Source: Candidatus Sulfotelmatobacter kueseliae
Lineage (GTDB): Bacteria; Acidobacteriota; Terriglobia; Terriglobales; Acidobacteriaceae
DNA: 57,321 bases
Assembly: GCA_900290255.1 (NCBI GenBank)
Contig: OMOD01000145.1
Location: 1-57,321 of the forward strand
Direction of reading: 5' to 3'
Shown here: positions 9,127 to 17,163 of the stretch, one piece after another
Layout of the letters: every line of letters starts with the position of its first letter
Numbering within the stretch: the stretch's first letter is position 1
Notes under the pieces: generated by a model
Told to the model about the DNA's origin: nothing
The model's input: the letters and a program-made list of their open reading frames with translations, nothing else
Databases searched by the model: none
Position numbers and translations under genes: made by a program

Positions 9127-9189
9127 TTTGTTTTCCTCTCTTTCGAGCCTTGCATGGCTAGAGCCTGTTTCAAAAATACTCTTCAGGTC

Positions 9190-9286
9190 GCGGGCACGGC
9201 CCTCAGGGGCTAAAGCCCGCATGTTTCTTGCCCTGATCGGCACGGCGGAAGCCGTGCCCTACCCAAAACCAATTTACGAAACATGC
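9190..9286. repeat. Interspersed palindromic (REP-like) element with nested hairpins
   Basis: Three inverted repeats are packed in about 100 bases: GCGGGC (9190-9195) with GCCCGC (9215-9220); a perfect hairpin GGCACGGC-GGAA-GCCGTGCC (9239-9258); and the 9-bp pair GCATGTTTC (9219-9227) with GAAACATGC (9278-9286) enclosing it. GGGCTAAAGCCC at 9207-9218 adds a small stem. I recall similar units being scattered through acidobacterial genomes. Its place between the glycosidase and ROK genes may alter mRNA decay or expression ratio inside the operon (inference). Confidence 0.7.
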
Positions 9287-9291
9287 CTTAG

Positions 9292-11472
9292 CTACTTCCA
9301 GGCAAACACCGCCCCCTCATAAGCTCCGACATCAACTTTGAAGCTGGAGCCGGCAACAGTGATGGGCGAGCTTCCCTGCGCCGTGATTCGGGCTACAGAA
9401 TGGAGCGGCATCGCGGCAGTAACGGTCACCTTCTGCGGTTCGCTGGAGTGACTGGTGACGATAACATATCCGCCGCCATTGCCGCTCAGTGCTGAAACTT
9501 CCACCGACGGGTGGTCGGTATGAAACGCCGGCTTGATTCCGGCCCACTCACGGAAGGCCTGGTAGATGCGGTACGTGTTTTCCGGTTTGTCGAAAGCAGC
9601 GGGCACATTCGCGAGGTAGCTTTCCAGCGGATACGCGCTCAACAGCGTCTTGCCCGATCCCACGCTGTTGGCCACGAGCGCAGGTTTGTTGTCCTGATCC
9701 ACGGCGATGACCGTGCCGCCCTTGACCTCCAGAATCGAGCCCCAGGAACGAGGCGAGGCGCCGGGCACTGCATAGTGAAACGTATCGCCGACTTTCAGAC
9801 TGCCGAATGGAGCTACGATTTTCAGCGTCACTTCATCTTTGGGATTCGCGTCCACCATTCTTGCCCCGAACAGTGACTCCATCTCCGGGATCGCGGCGTC
9901 GGCCGCAACCGAGGCGTAGAGCGCTCCGCCTTGCGCCACGTATTGCTTGGCTTTTTCCCAGAAATCGGAATGCACATGCACCACGAAACTGTCGGTGCTG
10001 GTGAGCGGCGACGGCATCAAGGTCAGCGGGCGTTTCTGCCAGTCGTCATATTCGCGCGGGAAGTCTGCCTTCAGTCCTGCCCGTTTCGCGAGTATAAAAG
10101 CGGACAACCAGGAGCCTTGAATCCAGGCATTGTCCTCGCTGAAATTCGGCTGTGATTGTCCGGCAACGTTGGCTCCTTCGTCGGTCGTGGTGTAGGGAAC
10201 AACTTCCGGTCCGGTGAGTCCAAAATGTGAAAAATCTCCGTGCGGCTTTGACCACTCGTAGGGAACGATGATGCCTGCTTCGGCTGGGGCGGGCTCAATG
10301 CCGGTGAGATCAAGCTGGGCGACAACTTTCTCGAATTCTTCAAACATCTGGCCTTGCGGCCGCGCCTTTCCCTCCCAATCTGTGAGCCCAAACTGGGATT
10401 CATGCGGAGAGCGCAGAACGGGAACCTTGTGAAACTGCTCCGGCGCCGCGTCGGTGTAGTCCCAGATGAGAAATCCGTTGGCGCCTGCGCCCAAGCCGGA
10501 ATAGAGGCTTGCTCGCAGGAATTTCGCAATCTGTTCCGGCTCGTATTGCGCCGATGACGCCCCGATTTCCTGTACCGTCACCGGCCGTCCCGCACTCCCC
10601 GACAGAGCCGTCTCGAAAGTCGAGCCGTAGGTGCCGCGCTCGGAAAGCATGGGGTCAGGGAAAAGCCGGGGCGCATAGATCGAGTAAGGATGGACGCTGA
10701 AAAAATCAGCTTCTTCGCGGAGGTTATCCGAGCGGAACGGCCCGCGCCCGATTTCCTCTGAGCTGGTGCCCACCACGATCGGGTGCAGCGAATCGTATCG
10801 CCGGATGGACCACGTGAGCAGCCGCGTCCAGTTGATGGCCATCGCGTCCGTCGTGCTGTCCGCGGCAATCCAGAAAGGAGGCTCGTCGGTGAGATCCCAG
10901 CCGAGAATGGCGGTCTCTTTTCCGTAGCGGCGCGCCAGCTCCGCCACATGATCGGTCTCAATTCGGAGCATGTCCGGGTCGGAATGTGGATGGCGGCCCT
11001 GACGGTAAGACACGTCCCAGTAGGCTTCGCCCCATTCGCCGCCGATCAGAAGAGAGGGATGAAGGTAAATGTGATACTTGTGCGCCAGCGAGATCAGGAA
11101 ATCGAGCGCTCGAAATGCCTCCGGATTGTAATCGCCGGGTCGCGGCTCAATCCAGGCCCACACGAAATCCAGGCGAATCGTATTGAAGCCCAGCTCATGC
11201 ATGCGCGCGAAATCGGCTTCAATCGCCTTGGGATCCCATTGCGTGCCCCATTGCACGCCAGCCTTTGCCGGGACCCAGTTCGCGCCGACAGGAATGAAGC
11301 GGTGGCCGTCGCGGGAAAAATAGTTGCCATCCAGACGAACCGCAGGAAGCTTCGCCTCGCCCGAACTGGCAGGAGCTTGAGCCGCAGCGGACAAACTGCA
11401 GCACAGGAGTATGAACATCAGCATGATCGCCGGTATTTCCGCGAGAACAACCCGTGTCTTATCCTTCGTCAT
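9292..11472 (-). CDS. Secreted glycoside hydrolase, clan GH-A (GH5/GH42-like), with C-terminal Ig/GATase-like region
   Basis: A 726-residue protein with a signal peptide (hydrophobic stretch AIMLMFILLCCSLSAAAQA). The TIM barrel (about 45-400) shows the two clan-A acids: Glu197 in GWDLTDEPPFW as acid/base and Glu302 in VTVQEIGASS as nucleophile. RLDFVWAWIEPRPGDYNP is typical of beta-galactosidase/mannanase-like barrels. About 410-640 has a flavodoxin-like fold hint (YVAQGGALYASVAADA, VGSGKTLLSAYPLE), as in beta-galactosidase trimerisation domains, then a beta-sandwich end. ATG 11472 is chosen (GGAG 7 bases upstream); the 11526 start would extend in front of the signal peptide. First intact gene of the leftward operon, it probably releases the sugar the other genes metabolise. 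Linkage specificity is unknown. Confidence 0.83.
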   Translation of the reverse strand: MTKDKTRVVLAEIPAIMLMFILLCCSLSAAAQAPASSGEAKLPAVRLDGNYFSRDGHRFIPVGANWVPAKAGVQWGTQWDPKAIEADFARMHELGFNTIRLDFVWAWIEPRPGDYNPEAFRALDFLISLAHKYHIYLHPSLLIGGEWGEAYWDVSYRQGRHPHSDPDMLRIETDHVAELARRYGKETAILGWDLTDEPPFWIAADSTTDAMAINWTRLLTWSIRRYDSLHPIVVGTSSEEIGRGPFRSDNLREEADFFSVHPYSIYAPRLFPDPMLSERGTYGSTFETALSGSAGRPVTVQEIGASSAQYEPEQIAKFLRASLYSGLGAGANGFLIWDYTDAAPEQFHKVPVLRSPHESQFGLTDWEGKARPQGQMFEEFEKVVAQLDLTGIEPAPAEAGIIVPYEWSKPHGDFSHFGLTGPEVVPYTTTDEGANVAGQSQPNFSEDNAWIQGSWLSAFILAKRAGLKADFPREYDDWQKRPLTLMPSPLTSTDSFVVHVHSDFWEKAKQYVAQGGALYASVAADAAIPEMESLFGARMVDANPKDEVTLKIVAPFGSLKVGDTFHYAVPGASPRSWGSILEVKGGTVIAVDQDNKPALVANSVGSGKTLLSAYPLESYLANVPAAFDKPENTYRIYQAFREWAGIKPAFHTDHPSVEVSALSGNGGGYVIVTSHSSEPQKVTVTAAMPLHSVARITAQGSSPITVAGSSFKVDVGAYEGAVFAWK

Positions 11473-11527
11473 TTTTATGGCTCCGTGTTTATGAAAGCGG
11501 GTGAACTTAAATTGGCCGGGCTCCATC

Positions 11528-11755
11528 TTAGAAGCTCAGCTTCAGTGCTAGCTGCAGTTCGCGCGAAGCATGCACCGTGCTGGTGATCGACCCGGAAAGA
11601 CTGGGAACGAACCCCGCTGGAGAGCTGGCGGCGGACCCCTGCTCGATCACCTGTCCCAGCGACGACGTTTCGGACTCGACCGCTGGCTCCGCTGCGCATA
11701 GCAAGAAGAGAAGCGTGAGGAAAAGAGTCCGGTTTCGAGAGGAAGGGAAGCGCAA
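11528..11755 (-). pseudogene. Remnant of a TonB-dependent receptor (signal peptide joined to C-terminal end)
   Basis: This 75-codon frame (TTG start) begins with a clear signal-peptide-like core, NRTLFLTLLFLLCAAEPA. It ends with TSTVHASRELQLALKLSF, the kind of closing beta-strand with terminal Phe seen at the end of acidobacterial Oar-like TonB receptors. Nearly everything between is missing. The simplest reading is a receptor that lost its middle by deletion and once stood at the head of the glycosidase operon. The alternative is a genuine small secreted protein with a chance resemblance. It ends 55 bases before the glycosidase start, on the same strand. Confidence 0.5.
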
Positions 11756-11824
11756 GCCCCGAAGAGTCTGTTGCAGTCGGCGTAGTCATGAAATCGTTCT
11801 CAGCGAAAAGGAGCTTGTCAAAAA

Positions 11825-11857
11825 GCATATGAACCGCGTATGCATATATGTTGTCAA
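11825..11857 (-). promoter_or_regulatory. Candidate promoter region of the leftward sugar operon
   Basis: On the minus strand a perfect TTGACA (11857-11852) is followed by AT-rich sequence. An inverted repeat with arms GCATA (11825-11829) and TATGC (11839-11843) lies where the -10 region should be. No good TATAAT match is seen at 17 bases, so the -10 is unresolved. The region is unusually AT-rich for this genome and lies upstream of the receptor remnant and glycosidase. Confidence 0.4.
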
Positions 11858-11994
11858 GTGTTATTTTGGACCCGGTCCTCACCGAGGCCTTTCCAAGTGT
11901 GCACAAGGGTCACTATGCTATTGCGAATGTGTGGGATAGTAGCAATTGCACGCGATGGCTGAAGGCTGGACTTGCGCCCCTACTGGATTGATAT

Positions 11995-12005
11995 ATACAT
12001 TGTAT
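11995..12005. promoter_or_regulatory. Candidate GntR operator, ATACATTGTAT
   Basis: A perfect 5+1+5 inverted repeat (ATACA-T-TGTAT) sits 26 bases before the chosen GTG start of the GntR/UTRA regulator, in a TATATA-rich stretch that could be its -10. GntR regulators of the HutC branch often bind short palindromes in front of their own genes. Autoregulation is an inference. Confidence 0.45.
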
Positions 12006-12031
12006 GCTACGTTGGAATCCGGGAGGCGCAT

Positions 12032-12817
12032 GTGCCATTACCTACCACAGCCTCTGAACCCCTTACGGTGGAGAAGTTGAGTCTCACCATTGATGCCGAC
12101 AGCTTCGTCCCTTACTACATGCAGATTGTTGACCAGGTGCGCGAGCTGATTAAGAAAAACAGGCTGAAACAAGGGCAGACTTTTTGCTCCGAGGGCGAGA
12201 TTGCCACGGCCCTCAGGATCAGCAAAATGCCCGTCCGTCAAGCCTTTCAGAAACTGAAGTCGGAAGGGTTGTTGCTGATCGCCAAAGGCAAGCGGCCGGT
12301 CGTCGGTTCCGGACGCGCGCCGTGGAACTTTCAGCAACTGCGCGGCTTCAGTGAGGAAATGCGACGGCGAGGCCTGGTTCCCTCCGCCCGCCTGCTGAGC
12401 ATGAGTTTGGAAGATCCCGATCTGGAAGTAGCACAGGCTCTGAAACTCACGCCCGGCGAACGGATCTACCGGGCGCGGCGTCTCCGCTCAGTCAATGGCG
12501 AACCGGTCGCGATCGTTACCAGCTATCTTCCGGCGCGGATCTTTGCCGGGATTGACAAGCAGGACCTGGAGAAACAGTCTCTCTACGCCATCATGGAGCA
12601 CAGCTATAAACGCCGGCTGCAGTGGGCCGAAGAAGTCATTGGAGCGGTGAGTGCCGGAACTGAAGAAGCCGAAGTCCTGCAAACTTCGGCGGGCAGCCCC
12701 CTGCTGCTCATTCGCGAGACGACCTACGACTCGCAGAATGTCGCCATCGAGTACAGTCTCTCGCTGCTTCGCGGAGATCGGCACACGGCGTCCGTGATCT
12801 CGGTGCGGAAAAACTGA
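12032..12817 (+). CDS. GntR-family regulator with UTRA ligand domain (HutC branch)
   Basis: The 261-residue protein has an N-terminal winged helix (about 30-95; YYMQIVDQVRELIKK, then SEGEIATALRISKMPVRQAFQKLKSEGLL) and a C-terminal UTRA domain from about residue 110 (GERIYRARRLRSVNGEPVAI, LLIRETTYDSQNVAIEYSLS). UTRA domains bind sugars or sugar phosphates such as GlcN6P. GTG 12032 is taken as start because GGGAGG lies 5 bases upstream; the TTG at 11972 lies upstream of the operator-like palindrome. The gene is divergent from the glycosidase operon and is its most likely regulator, which fits an amino-sugar-type effector. Confidence 0.87.
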   Translation: MPLPTTASEPLTVEKLSLTIDADSFVPYYMQIVDQVRELIKKNRLKQGQTFCSEGEIATALRISKMPVRQAFQKLKSEGLLLIAKGKRPVVGSGRAPWNFQQLRGFSEEMRRRGLVPSARLLSMSLEDPDLEVAQALKLTPGERIYRARRLRSVNGEPVAIVTSYLPARIFAGIDKQDLEKQSLYAIMEHSYKRRLQWAEEVIGAVSAGTEEAEVLQTSAGSPLLLIRETTYDSQNVAIEYSLSLLRGDRHTASVISVRKN

Positions 12818-12890
12818 GCGGCAGAAATTGCCGGCCGGCGTCGGCCAGAGGCTTTACGAACTCACGACAAAAAAGCTGAGGGAGACACGA

Positions 12891-12920
12891 AGGGGCCAGC
12901 TTTCCTGCCGGCCCCTCTTT
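12891..12920 (+). terminator. Probable terminator of the GntR gene
   Basis: A 7-bp GC-rich inverted repeat, AGGGGCC (12891-12897) with GGCCCCT (12910-12916), with a 12-base loop and a CTTT/CCTT tract after it. The T-run is short, so efficiency is uncertain. It lies between the convergent GntR and second ROK genes. Confidence 0.5.
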
Positions 12921-12953
12921 CCTTGAAGAGACGAATCACTCATTCAACAAGGT

Positions 12954-13937
12954 CTACAGAGGTTCCTGCGCACACAAAGCGGCGCCGCCGGCGATTCCGG
13001 CGTCCGCGCCATAGTGCGCCATCAGCAATGGGATCTCGGCTGCCCGCGGATTCACGCACCAGCGCGGAAGCAGGGTCTTGATACGGTCGAAAAATGGATT
13101 GAGCATGGCGGCCACTCCGCCGCCCATGACGATGACGTCGGGATCGAGCACATCCACAATATTTCCCAGCCATACCGCCAGCAACTCGACCGTCTCACCG
13201 AGGATCTCCTTGGCCAAGGGGTCGCCCGCGCCATACGCCTGCCCGACCATCTCGCTGGTGACGGCAGCGACGTTTCCTTTGGCTAGATCGAGAATGATGG
13301 AATGGCGGGACGATTCGGCAGCGAGCTTGCTCCGCGCCCGCGCTCCGATCGCCGGACCAGCCGCCAGTGCCTCGATGCAACCGCGCTTGCCGCAGCCGCA
13401 CACCGGGCCGCGATAGTCAATGCTCAGATGCCCTCCTTCTCCCGCCGCGCCGGTTCGGCCGTGATAAATGCGGCCATCGAGCACGATTCCGGTTCCGATT
13501 CCGGTGCCGATACACGTATAAAACACGTAGCGATATCCGCGCGCCGCTCCCCATCGTGTTTCAGCCAGGGCCGCCGCGTTGGCGTCGTTATCGACCTTCA
13601 CGGGCACGCGGTACTTCGCTGCAATCTTCTCCGCCAAAGGGAAGTTCCTCCAGCAGGGAAGATTGGGGGGGTTGAGGACCACGCCGGTGCGAGGATCAAG
13701 CGGCCCCGGAGAGCAGATGCCGATACTTTGAATTCCGGCGCGCGCGCCCGATGACAGCAGAGAATCAATCGCGCCGGTGACGGCCTCGAGAGCGGCCTCG
13801 GCTGTGCCGTTGGCCAGCATAGGCTGGCGCGCCTGGGTGAGAATCTGGCCGCCGGAATCCACCAGTCCAACCGCGACCTTGGTGCCGCCAATATCAACGC
13901 CGAGAATAAGGTCTTTCTGATCTGAGTGCTGGTTCAT
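12954..13937 (-). CDS. Second ROK-family sugar kinase (glucokinase-like)
   Basis: A ROK kinase of about 327 residues. LILGVDIGGTKVAVGLVD is the N-terminal ATP-binding motif, KVDNDANAAALAETRWG carries the catalytic Asp, and GCGKRGCIEALAAG gives three zinc cysteines with His in GEGGHLSID. VIVMGGGVAA is the adenosine-binding strand. ATG 13937 is used; a TTG at 13985 is possible and neither start has a clear ribosome binding site. It converges with the GntR gene and is a separate transcription unit beside the sugar operon. It is only a distant relative of the ROK kinase at 8182-9126, so the pair probably differ in sugar specificity rather than being a fresh duplication. Confidence 0.84.
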   Translation of the reverse strand: MNQHSDQKDLILGVDIGGTKVAVGLVDSGGQILTQARQPMLANGTAEAALEAVTGAIDSLLSSGARAGIQSIGICSPGPLDPRTGVVLNPPNLPCWRNFPLAEKIAAKYRVPVKVDNDANAAALAETRWGAARGYRYVFYTCIGTGIGTGIVLDGRIYHGRTGAAGEGGHLSIDYRGPVCGCGKRGCIEALAAGPAIGARARSKLAAESSRHSIILDLAKGNVAAVTSEMVGQAYGAGDPLAKEILGETVELLAVWLGNIVDVLDPDVIVMGGGVAAMLNPFFDRIKTLLPRWCVNPRAAEIPLLMAHYGADAGIAGGAALCAQEPL

Positions 13938-14061
13938 GTCTGTGTTGCCGCTTGATGCGGCGAGGAACCGAAGATTATCGCTCAACCTGCGTCTCTACAG
14001 TGAGCGTCTGACGCTGCGAGGTGCTTCTCGAGGACGGTCAGATCAGAGACGATAACCTGAG

Positions 14062-14964
14062 TCAGGAATCAGCCTTTTTCCCGGTCACCGACATCTGCCG
14101 GAGAAGCCCGATAAAGGCCGTCGTCGCCACCGACAGCGTGCGGTCGCGCCGGTATGCCAGCCCTAATTCGCGATACAGTTGCACGTCCTCCAGATCAATC
14201 AGTTTCACTCGCCCCGCCTCCACTTCATCGCGGGCAAACGAACCGCTGATCAGAGATACTCCCAGATCCGCGGCCACAAAGCTCTTGATCATCCCAATGC
14301 TCGGCAACTCCATGCGCACTTGTAGTTCCGCGTTGTAGGGACGAAAGAGTTTGTCCAGCATCCTGCGCGTGTGCCCGGTCTTGGGGAACAGCAGCGGGTG
14401 TTTGGCGATCTCGCGAACCGGAACCGTCTTGTGTTTGGCCAGCGGATTCTTTGGACTCACCATCAACATCAGCTTGTCGCGGAAGATGGGCTGGATCTTC
14501 AGGCTGGGCGACTGGATGGGCAGGGTCAGAATGCCGACTTCGACCGCGCCATTCTCCAGTTTTTCGACAATCTTGTAGCTGAAGTTGCGGTAGATGCTGA
14601 TCTGCACCGGGGGATAGCGCCGGCAGTACTCGGCAAAGACCTCGGGCAAAACGTAGAGGCAGGTCGCTTCATTTGCGCCCACGCGCAGCGTGCCGCGGGG
14701 CGTGCGGCTGTGATCCGCGACGGCAGTCAGCGATTCCTCCCGCAAGGCGCGGAGCCGCTCGGCGTACCCGTAGAAAACCTGGCCTGCCGGAGTGAGTTTC
14801 ACCGTCTTGCCGGAACGATCGAGCAAGCGGTCGCCGTATTCCAGCTCCAGTTGCCGAATTTGCGCGCTGACCGCCGACTGCGAGCGGAACACTTTTTCCC
14901 CGGCGCGCGAAAAGCTCCCCTGCTTCGCTACTTCAAGGAACGTGATGAGCTGATCGAAATCCAT
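14062..14964 (-). CDS. LysR-family transcriptional regulator
   Basis: 300 residues, the usual family length. The N-terminal winged helix-turn-helix (about 1-60) has the standard FLEVAKQGSFSRAGEKVFRSQSAVSAQIRQLE arrangement (read in two parts), followed by a linker helix and a periplasmic-binding-protein-like effector domain with RGTLRVGANE at its start. It is divergent from threonine ammonia-lyase with about 90 bases between start codons, the classic arrangement for a LysR protein controlling its neighbour. Effector unknown. Confidence 0.88.
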   Translation of the reverse strand: MDFDQLITFLEVAKQGSFSRAGEKVFRSQSAVSAQIRQLELEYGDRLLDRSGKTVKLTPAGQVFYGYAERLRALREESLTAVADHSRTPRGTLRVGANEATCLYVLPEVFAEYCRRYPPVQISIYRNFSYKIVEKLENGAVEVGILTLPIQSPSLKIQPIFRDKLMLMVSPKNPLAKHKTVPVREIAKHPLLFPKTGHTRRMLDKLFRPYNAELQVRMELPSIGMIKSFVAADLGVSLISGSFARDEVEAGRVKLIDLEDVQLYRELGLAYRRDRTLSVATTAFIGLLRQMSVTGKKADS

Positions 14965-15057
14965 GCCGTTGCGTGACGATTAAGGTTTCAGCCGATTATA
15001 GCGAAGTCTCGATCCCCGAAAACTGCTCGTCCAAGGTAAGATTGTGTGCTTAATCTC

Positions 15058-16266
15058 ATGATCGCACTTTCCGATATCCAGGCTGCCTTGGGTAAGATTC
15101 GCGCCGATATTCGCGTCTCCCCGTGTCCCCGCTCGGAGGCATTTTCCGGTCTGACGCACAACACTATCTTCCTCAAGCTCGATAACCAGCAACGCACCGG
15201 CGCGTTCAAAGAACGAGGTGCGTTGAACAAGCTGCTCACTCTCAACCCGGAAGAACGTGCGCGTGGCGTGATTGCAGCATCCGCCGGCAACCATGCCCAG
15301 GGCGTCGCTTATCATGCCGGGCGACACGGTATCAGAGCGCGCATCTTCATGCCCTTGCCCACGCCTCTCACGAAGGTGTCTGCGACTCGCGCCTACGGAG
15401 CTGAGGTCGTACTCGACGGCGCCAATTACGACGAAGCTTTCGCCAAGGCCGTCGAGAACGCCCGGCAAGATGGCCTTACGCTCATTCATGCTTTCGACGA
15501 CGACACCGTCATCGCGGGGCAGGGGACTTTGGGACTCGAAATCCTCGAGCAGCATCCCAGCATCGAAGTCATTGTCGCGCCCATCGGCGGCGGAGGACTC
15601 ATCGGCGGCATTGGCTGCGCGGTCAAAGAATCCAATCCCAAAGTAAGGGTCTTCGGAGTGCAACCGGCCAAGCTTCCCTCCATGAAGGCCGCCGTAGCGG
15701 AGGGCAAACCCGTCACCTTGAAAGCCGCGACTACCATCGCCGACGGCATCGCTGTGCGCCGGGCCGGCGACCGCACCCTGCCTCTGGTTCAGAAGTATGT
15801 GGACGACATTGTCACGGTCGAAGAGGAGGAGATTGCGAACGCGATCCTGCTGCTTCTGGAGCGCGAGAAGACCCTAGCCGAAGGCGCGGGCGCTGCTGCC
15901 CTGGCTGCCGTGCTGAACCGGAAGCTTCCTCTGGAAGGCAAGAAAGTCGCGGTACTGGTTTGCGGCGGCAATATCGACGTCACTCTGCTGGCTCGCATCA
16001 TCGAGCGCGGCTTGGTCAAGGACGGACGCCTGGTCCGCCTGCGCGTGCACCTGCCCGACTACCCCGGCGCGCTGCACCGTCTCACGGGAATCCTCGCCGA
16101 TCATCGTGCCAATATTGTCGAGACTGCCTACGATCGCGCCTATCACGGCGTGAACCTCGGCGACACCGCGATAGACATCACGATGGAAACGCGAGGTCCG
16201 GACCACATCGCCGAGCTTCTGGCAGCTTTAGAAACGGCGGGTTATACGCACGAAAGAATTCTTTAG
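15058..16266 (+). CDS. ilvA: Threonine ammonia-lyase (biosynthetic/catabolic type with ACT-like tail)
   Basis: A PLP fold-type II enzyme of 402 residues that deaminates threonine (and serine) to 2-oxobutyrate in the cytoplasm, the first step to isoleucine. The PLP lysine is in RTGAFKERGALNK (Lys51), SAGNHAQG is at 75-82, and the glycine loop GGGGLIGG near 180 holds the PLP phosphate. A C-terminal ACT-like domain (from about 320, RLRVHLPDYPGALHRLTGILA) points to allosteric control. ATG 15058 is preferred to GTG 15046. The length fits the shorter, single-ACT class often named ilvA or tdcB; which of the two physiological roles applies is not settled by sequence. Confidence 0.88.
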   Translation: MIALSDIQAALGKIRADIRVSPCPRSEAFSGLTHNTIFLKLDNQQRTGAFKERGALNKLLTLNPEERARGVIAASAGNHAQGVAYHAGRHGIRARIFMPLPTPLTKVSATRAYGAEVVLDGANYDEAFAKAVENARQDGLTLIHAFDDDTVIAGQGTLGLEILEQHPSIEVIVAPIGGGGLIGGIGCAVKESNPKVRVFGVQPAKLPSMKAAVAEGKPVTLKAATTIADGIAVRRAGDRTLPLVQKYVDDIVTVEEEEIANAILLLLEREKTLAEGAGAAALAAVLNRKLPLEGKKVAVLVCGGNIDVTLLARIIERGLVKDGRLVRLRVHLPDYPGALHRLTGILADHRANIVETAYDRAYHGVNLGDTAIDITMETRGPDHIAELLAALETAGYTHERIL

Positions 16267-16273
16267 AAAGAGA

Positions 16274-16951
16274 TCACGGGTCCTTCGGACTGATGGGAGT
16301 CTTGCTGCCACCACAAAGAAGCACGCAAAGCAGAATGCCGACTCCGGCGGCTCCTCCTCCCGCGATAATCCATTTGGAATTCAGCACCGGGCCGGCCCCC
16401 GAGGGTCGTCCGGGCGCCCCACACAGCTCGGATTCATCGTAGTTGTGCTGTTCTCCCTCGTGAACGGTGCCTTCCTGAGATGCGGCAGTCTCTGGCGAAG
16501 GCCCACGAACGGCTGCCTCACGCTGAACGTACACGTCGTTCTTGCGCGCCACCACCTGGACAATTCTGTTTACATCGGTCACGTCGTACTGTGTCCATGC
16601 GTCCGAGGTCGGCACCACGGTGAGGCAGTCGACCCGGACCTTGAAGCTCTTCGAGGTGGTTACCGAAACGCTCCCATGGTCGAGAACCAGCATGTTTTCC
16701 TGCAGCTTGGCCACTGATTCGGGCTGAATCAGAACCGTCGAGCCGTCCAGAGTCAAACTGGCGGAGAATCCGGGCTTAGTTTCCAGCAGATCGCCAGTGA
16801 AGACGGCGGAAGAGTCTCTCGCTTCGTAGCCGTTCACCCATACTCCACCCTGACTGTGAAGAATGGCCGAAGGAGTTTGCCCCAGCAGTGACGGCGGCAC
16901 AGCCACAACCAGCGCCCATACAACGATACTGCGTGTGACAGATACACTCAT
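16274..16951 (-). CDS. FecR-like secreted/membrane protein
   Basis: The product (about 225 residues from ATG 16951) has an N-terminal hydrophobic signal (SIVVWALVVAVPPSLLGQ). A FecR-type beta domain follows, with VWVNGYEARDSSAVFTGD and SLTLDGSTVLIQPESVAKLQ. The linker is acidic (TVHEGEQHNYDES), and a second hydrophobic, Gly-rich segment comes near the C-terminus (WIIAGGGAAGVGILLCVLLCGG). FecR domains sense or anchor at the envelope; no sigma factor or receptor is adjacent on this strand, so signalling is not implied. The longer reading from 17089 only adds an Arg-rich leader and is rejected. It is convergent with the threonine ammonia-lyase gene. Confidence 0.65.
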   Translation of the reverse strand: MSVSVTRSIVVWALVVAVPPSLLGQTPSAILHSQGGVWVNGYEARDSSAVFTGDLLETKPGFSASLTLDGSTVLIQPESVAKLQENMLVLDHGSVSVTTSKSFKVRVDCLTVVPTSDAWTQYDVTDVNRIVQVVARKNDVYVQREAAVRGPSPETAASQEGTVHEGEQHNYDESELCGAPGRPSGAGPVLNSKWIIAGGGAAGVGILLCVLLCGGSKTPISPKDP

Positions 16952-17163
16952 CCTGAAAGCAGGTTTCGCGCCTGCCTGAATAAATCGTAACCGGGCACGG
17001 TCCCGTCGTCTATTAGCAGTCTGGGTGCGCCGTGTGGTGGGGCTGGAATCGGCACCGGCTGGTCGTCCGCTCGTTGCCTTTTGCCACACGGATTCGGTTT
17101 GGGTAAAACTTTGTAAAGCATCGGATTCCGCGGCTTGCTCGATGTAAATTAGAGGTGAGGCTT

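Noticed and set aside
9127..9243. Upstream extension of the ROK kinase
   Set aside because: The extra residues are translated repeat DNA, while TTG 9126 has a good ribosome binding site and puts DIGGTK at the usual place.
11475..11906. 143-residue minus-strand frame over the operon promoter
   Set aside because: It is in a different frame from the receptor remnant, has no family resemblance and covers the promoter-like sequence.
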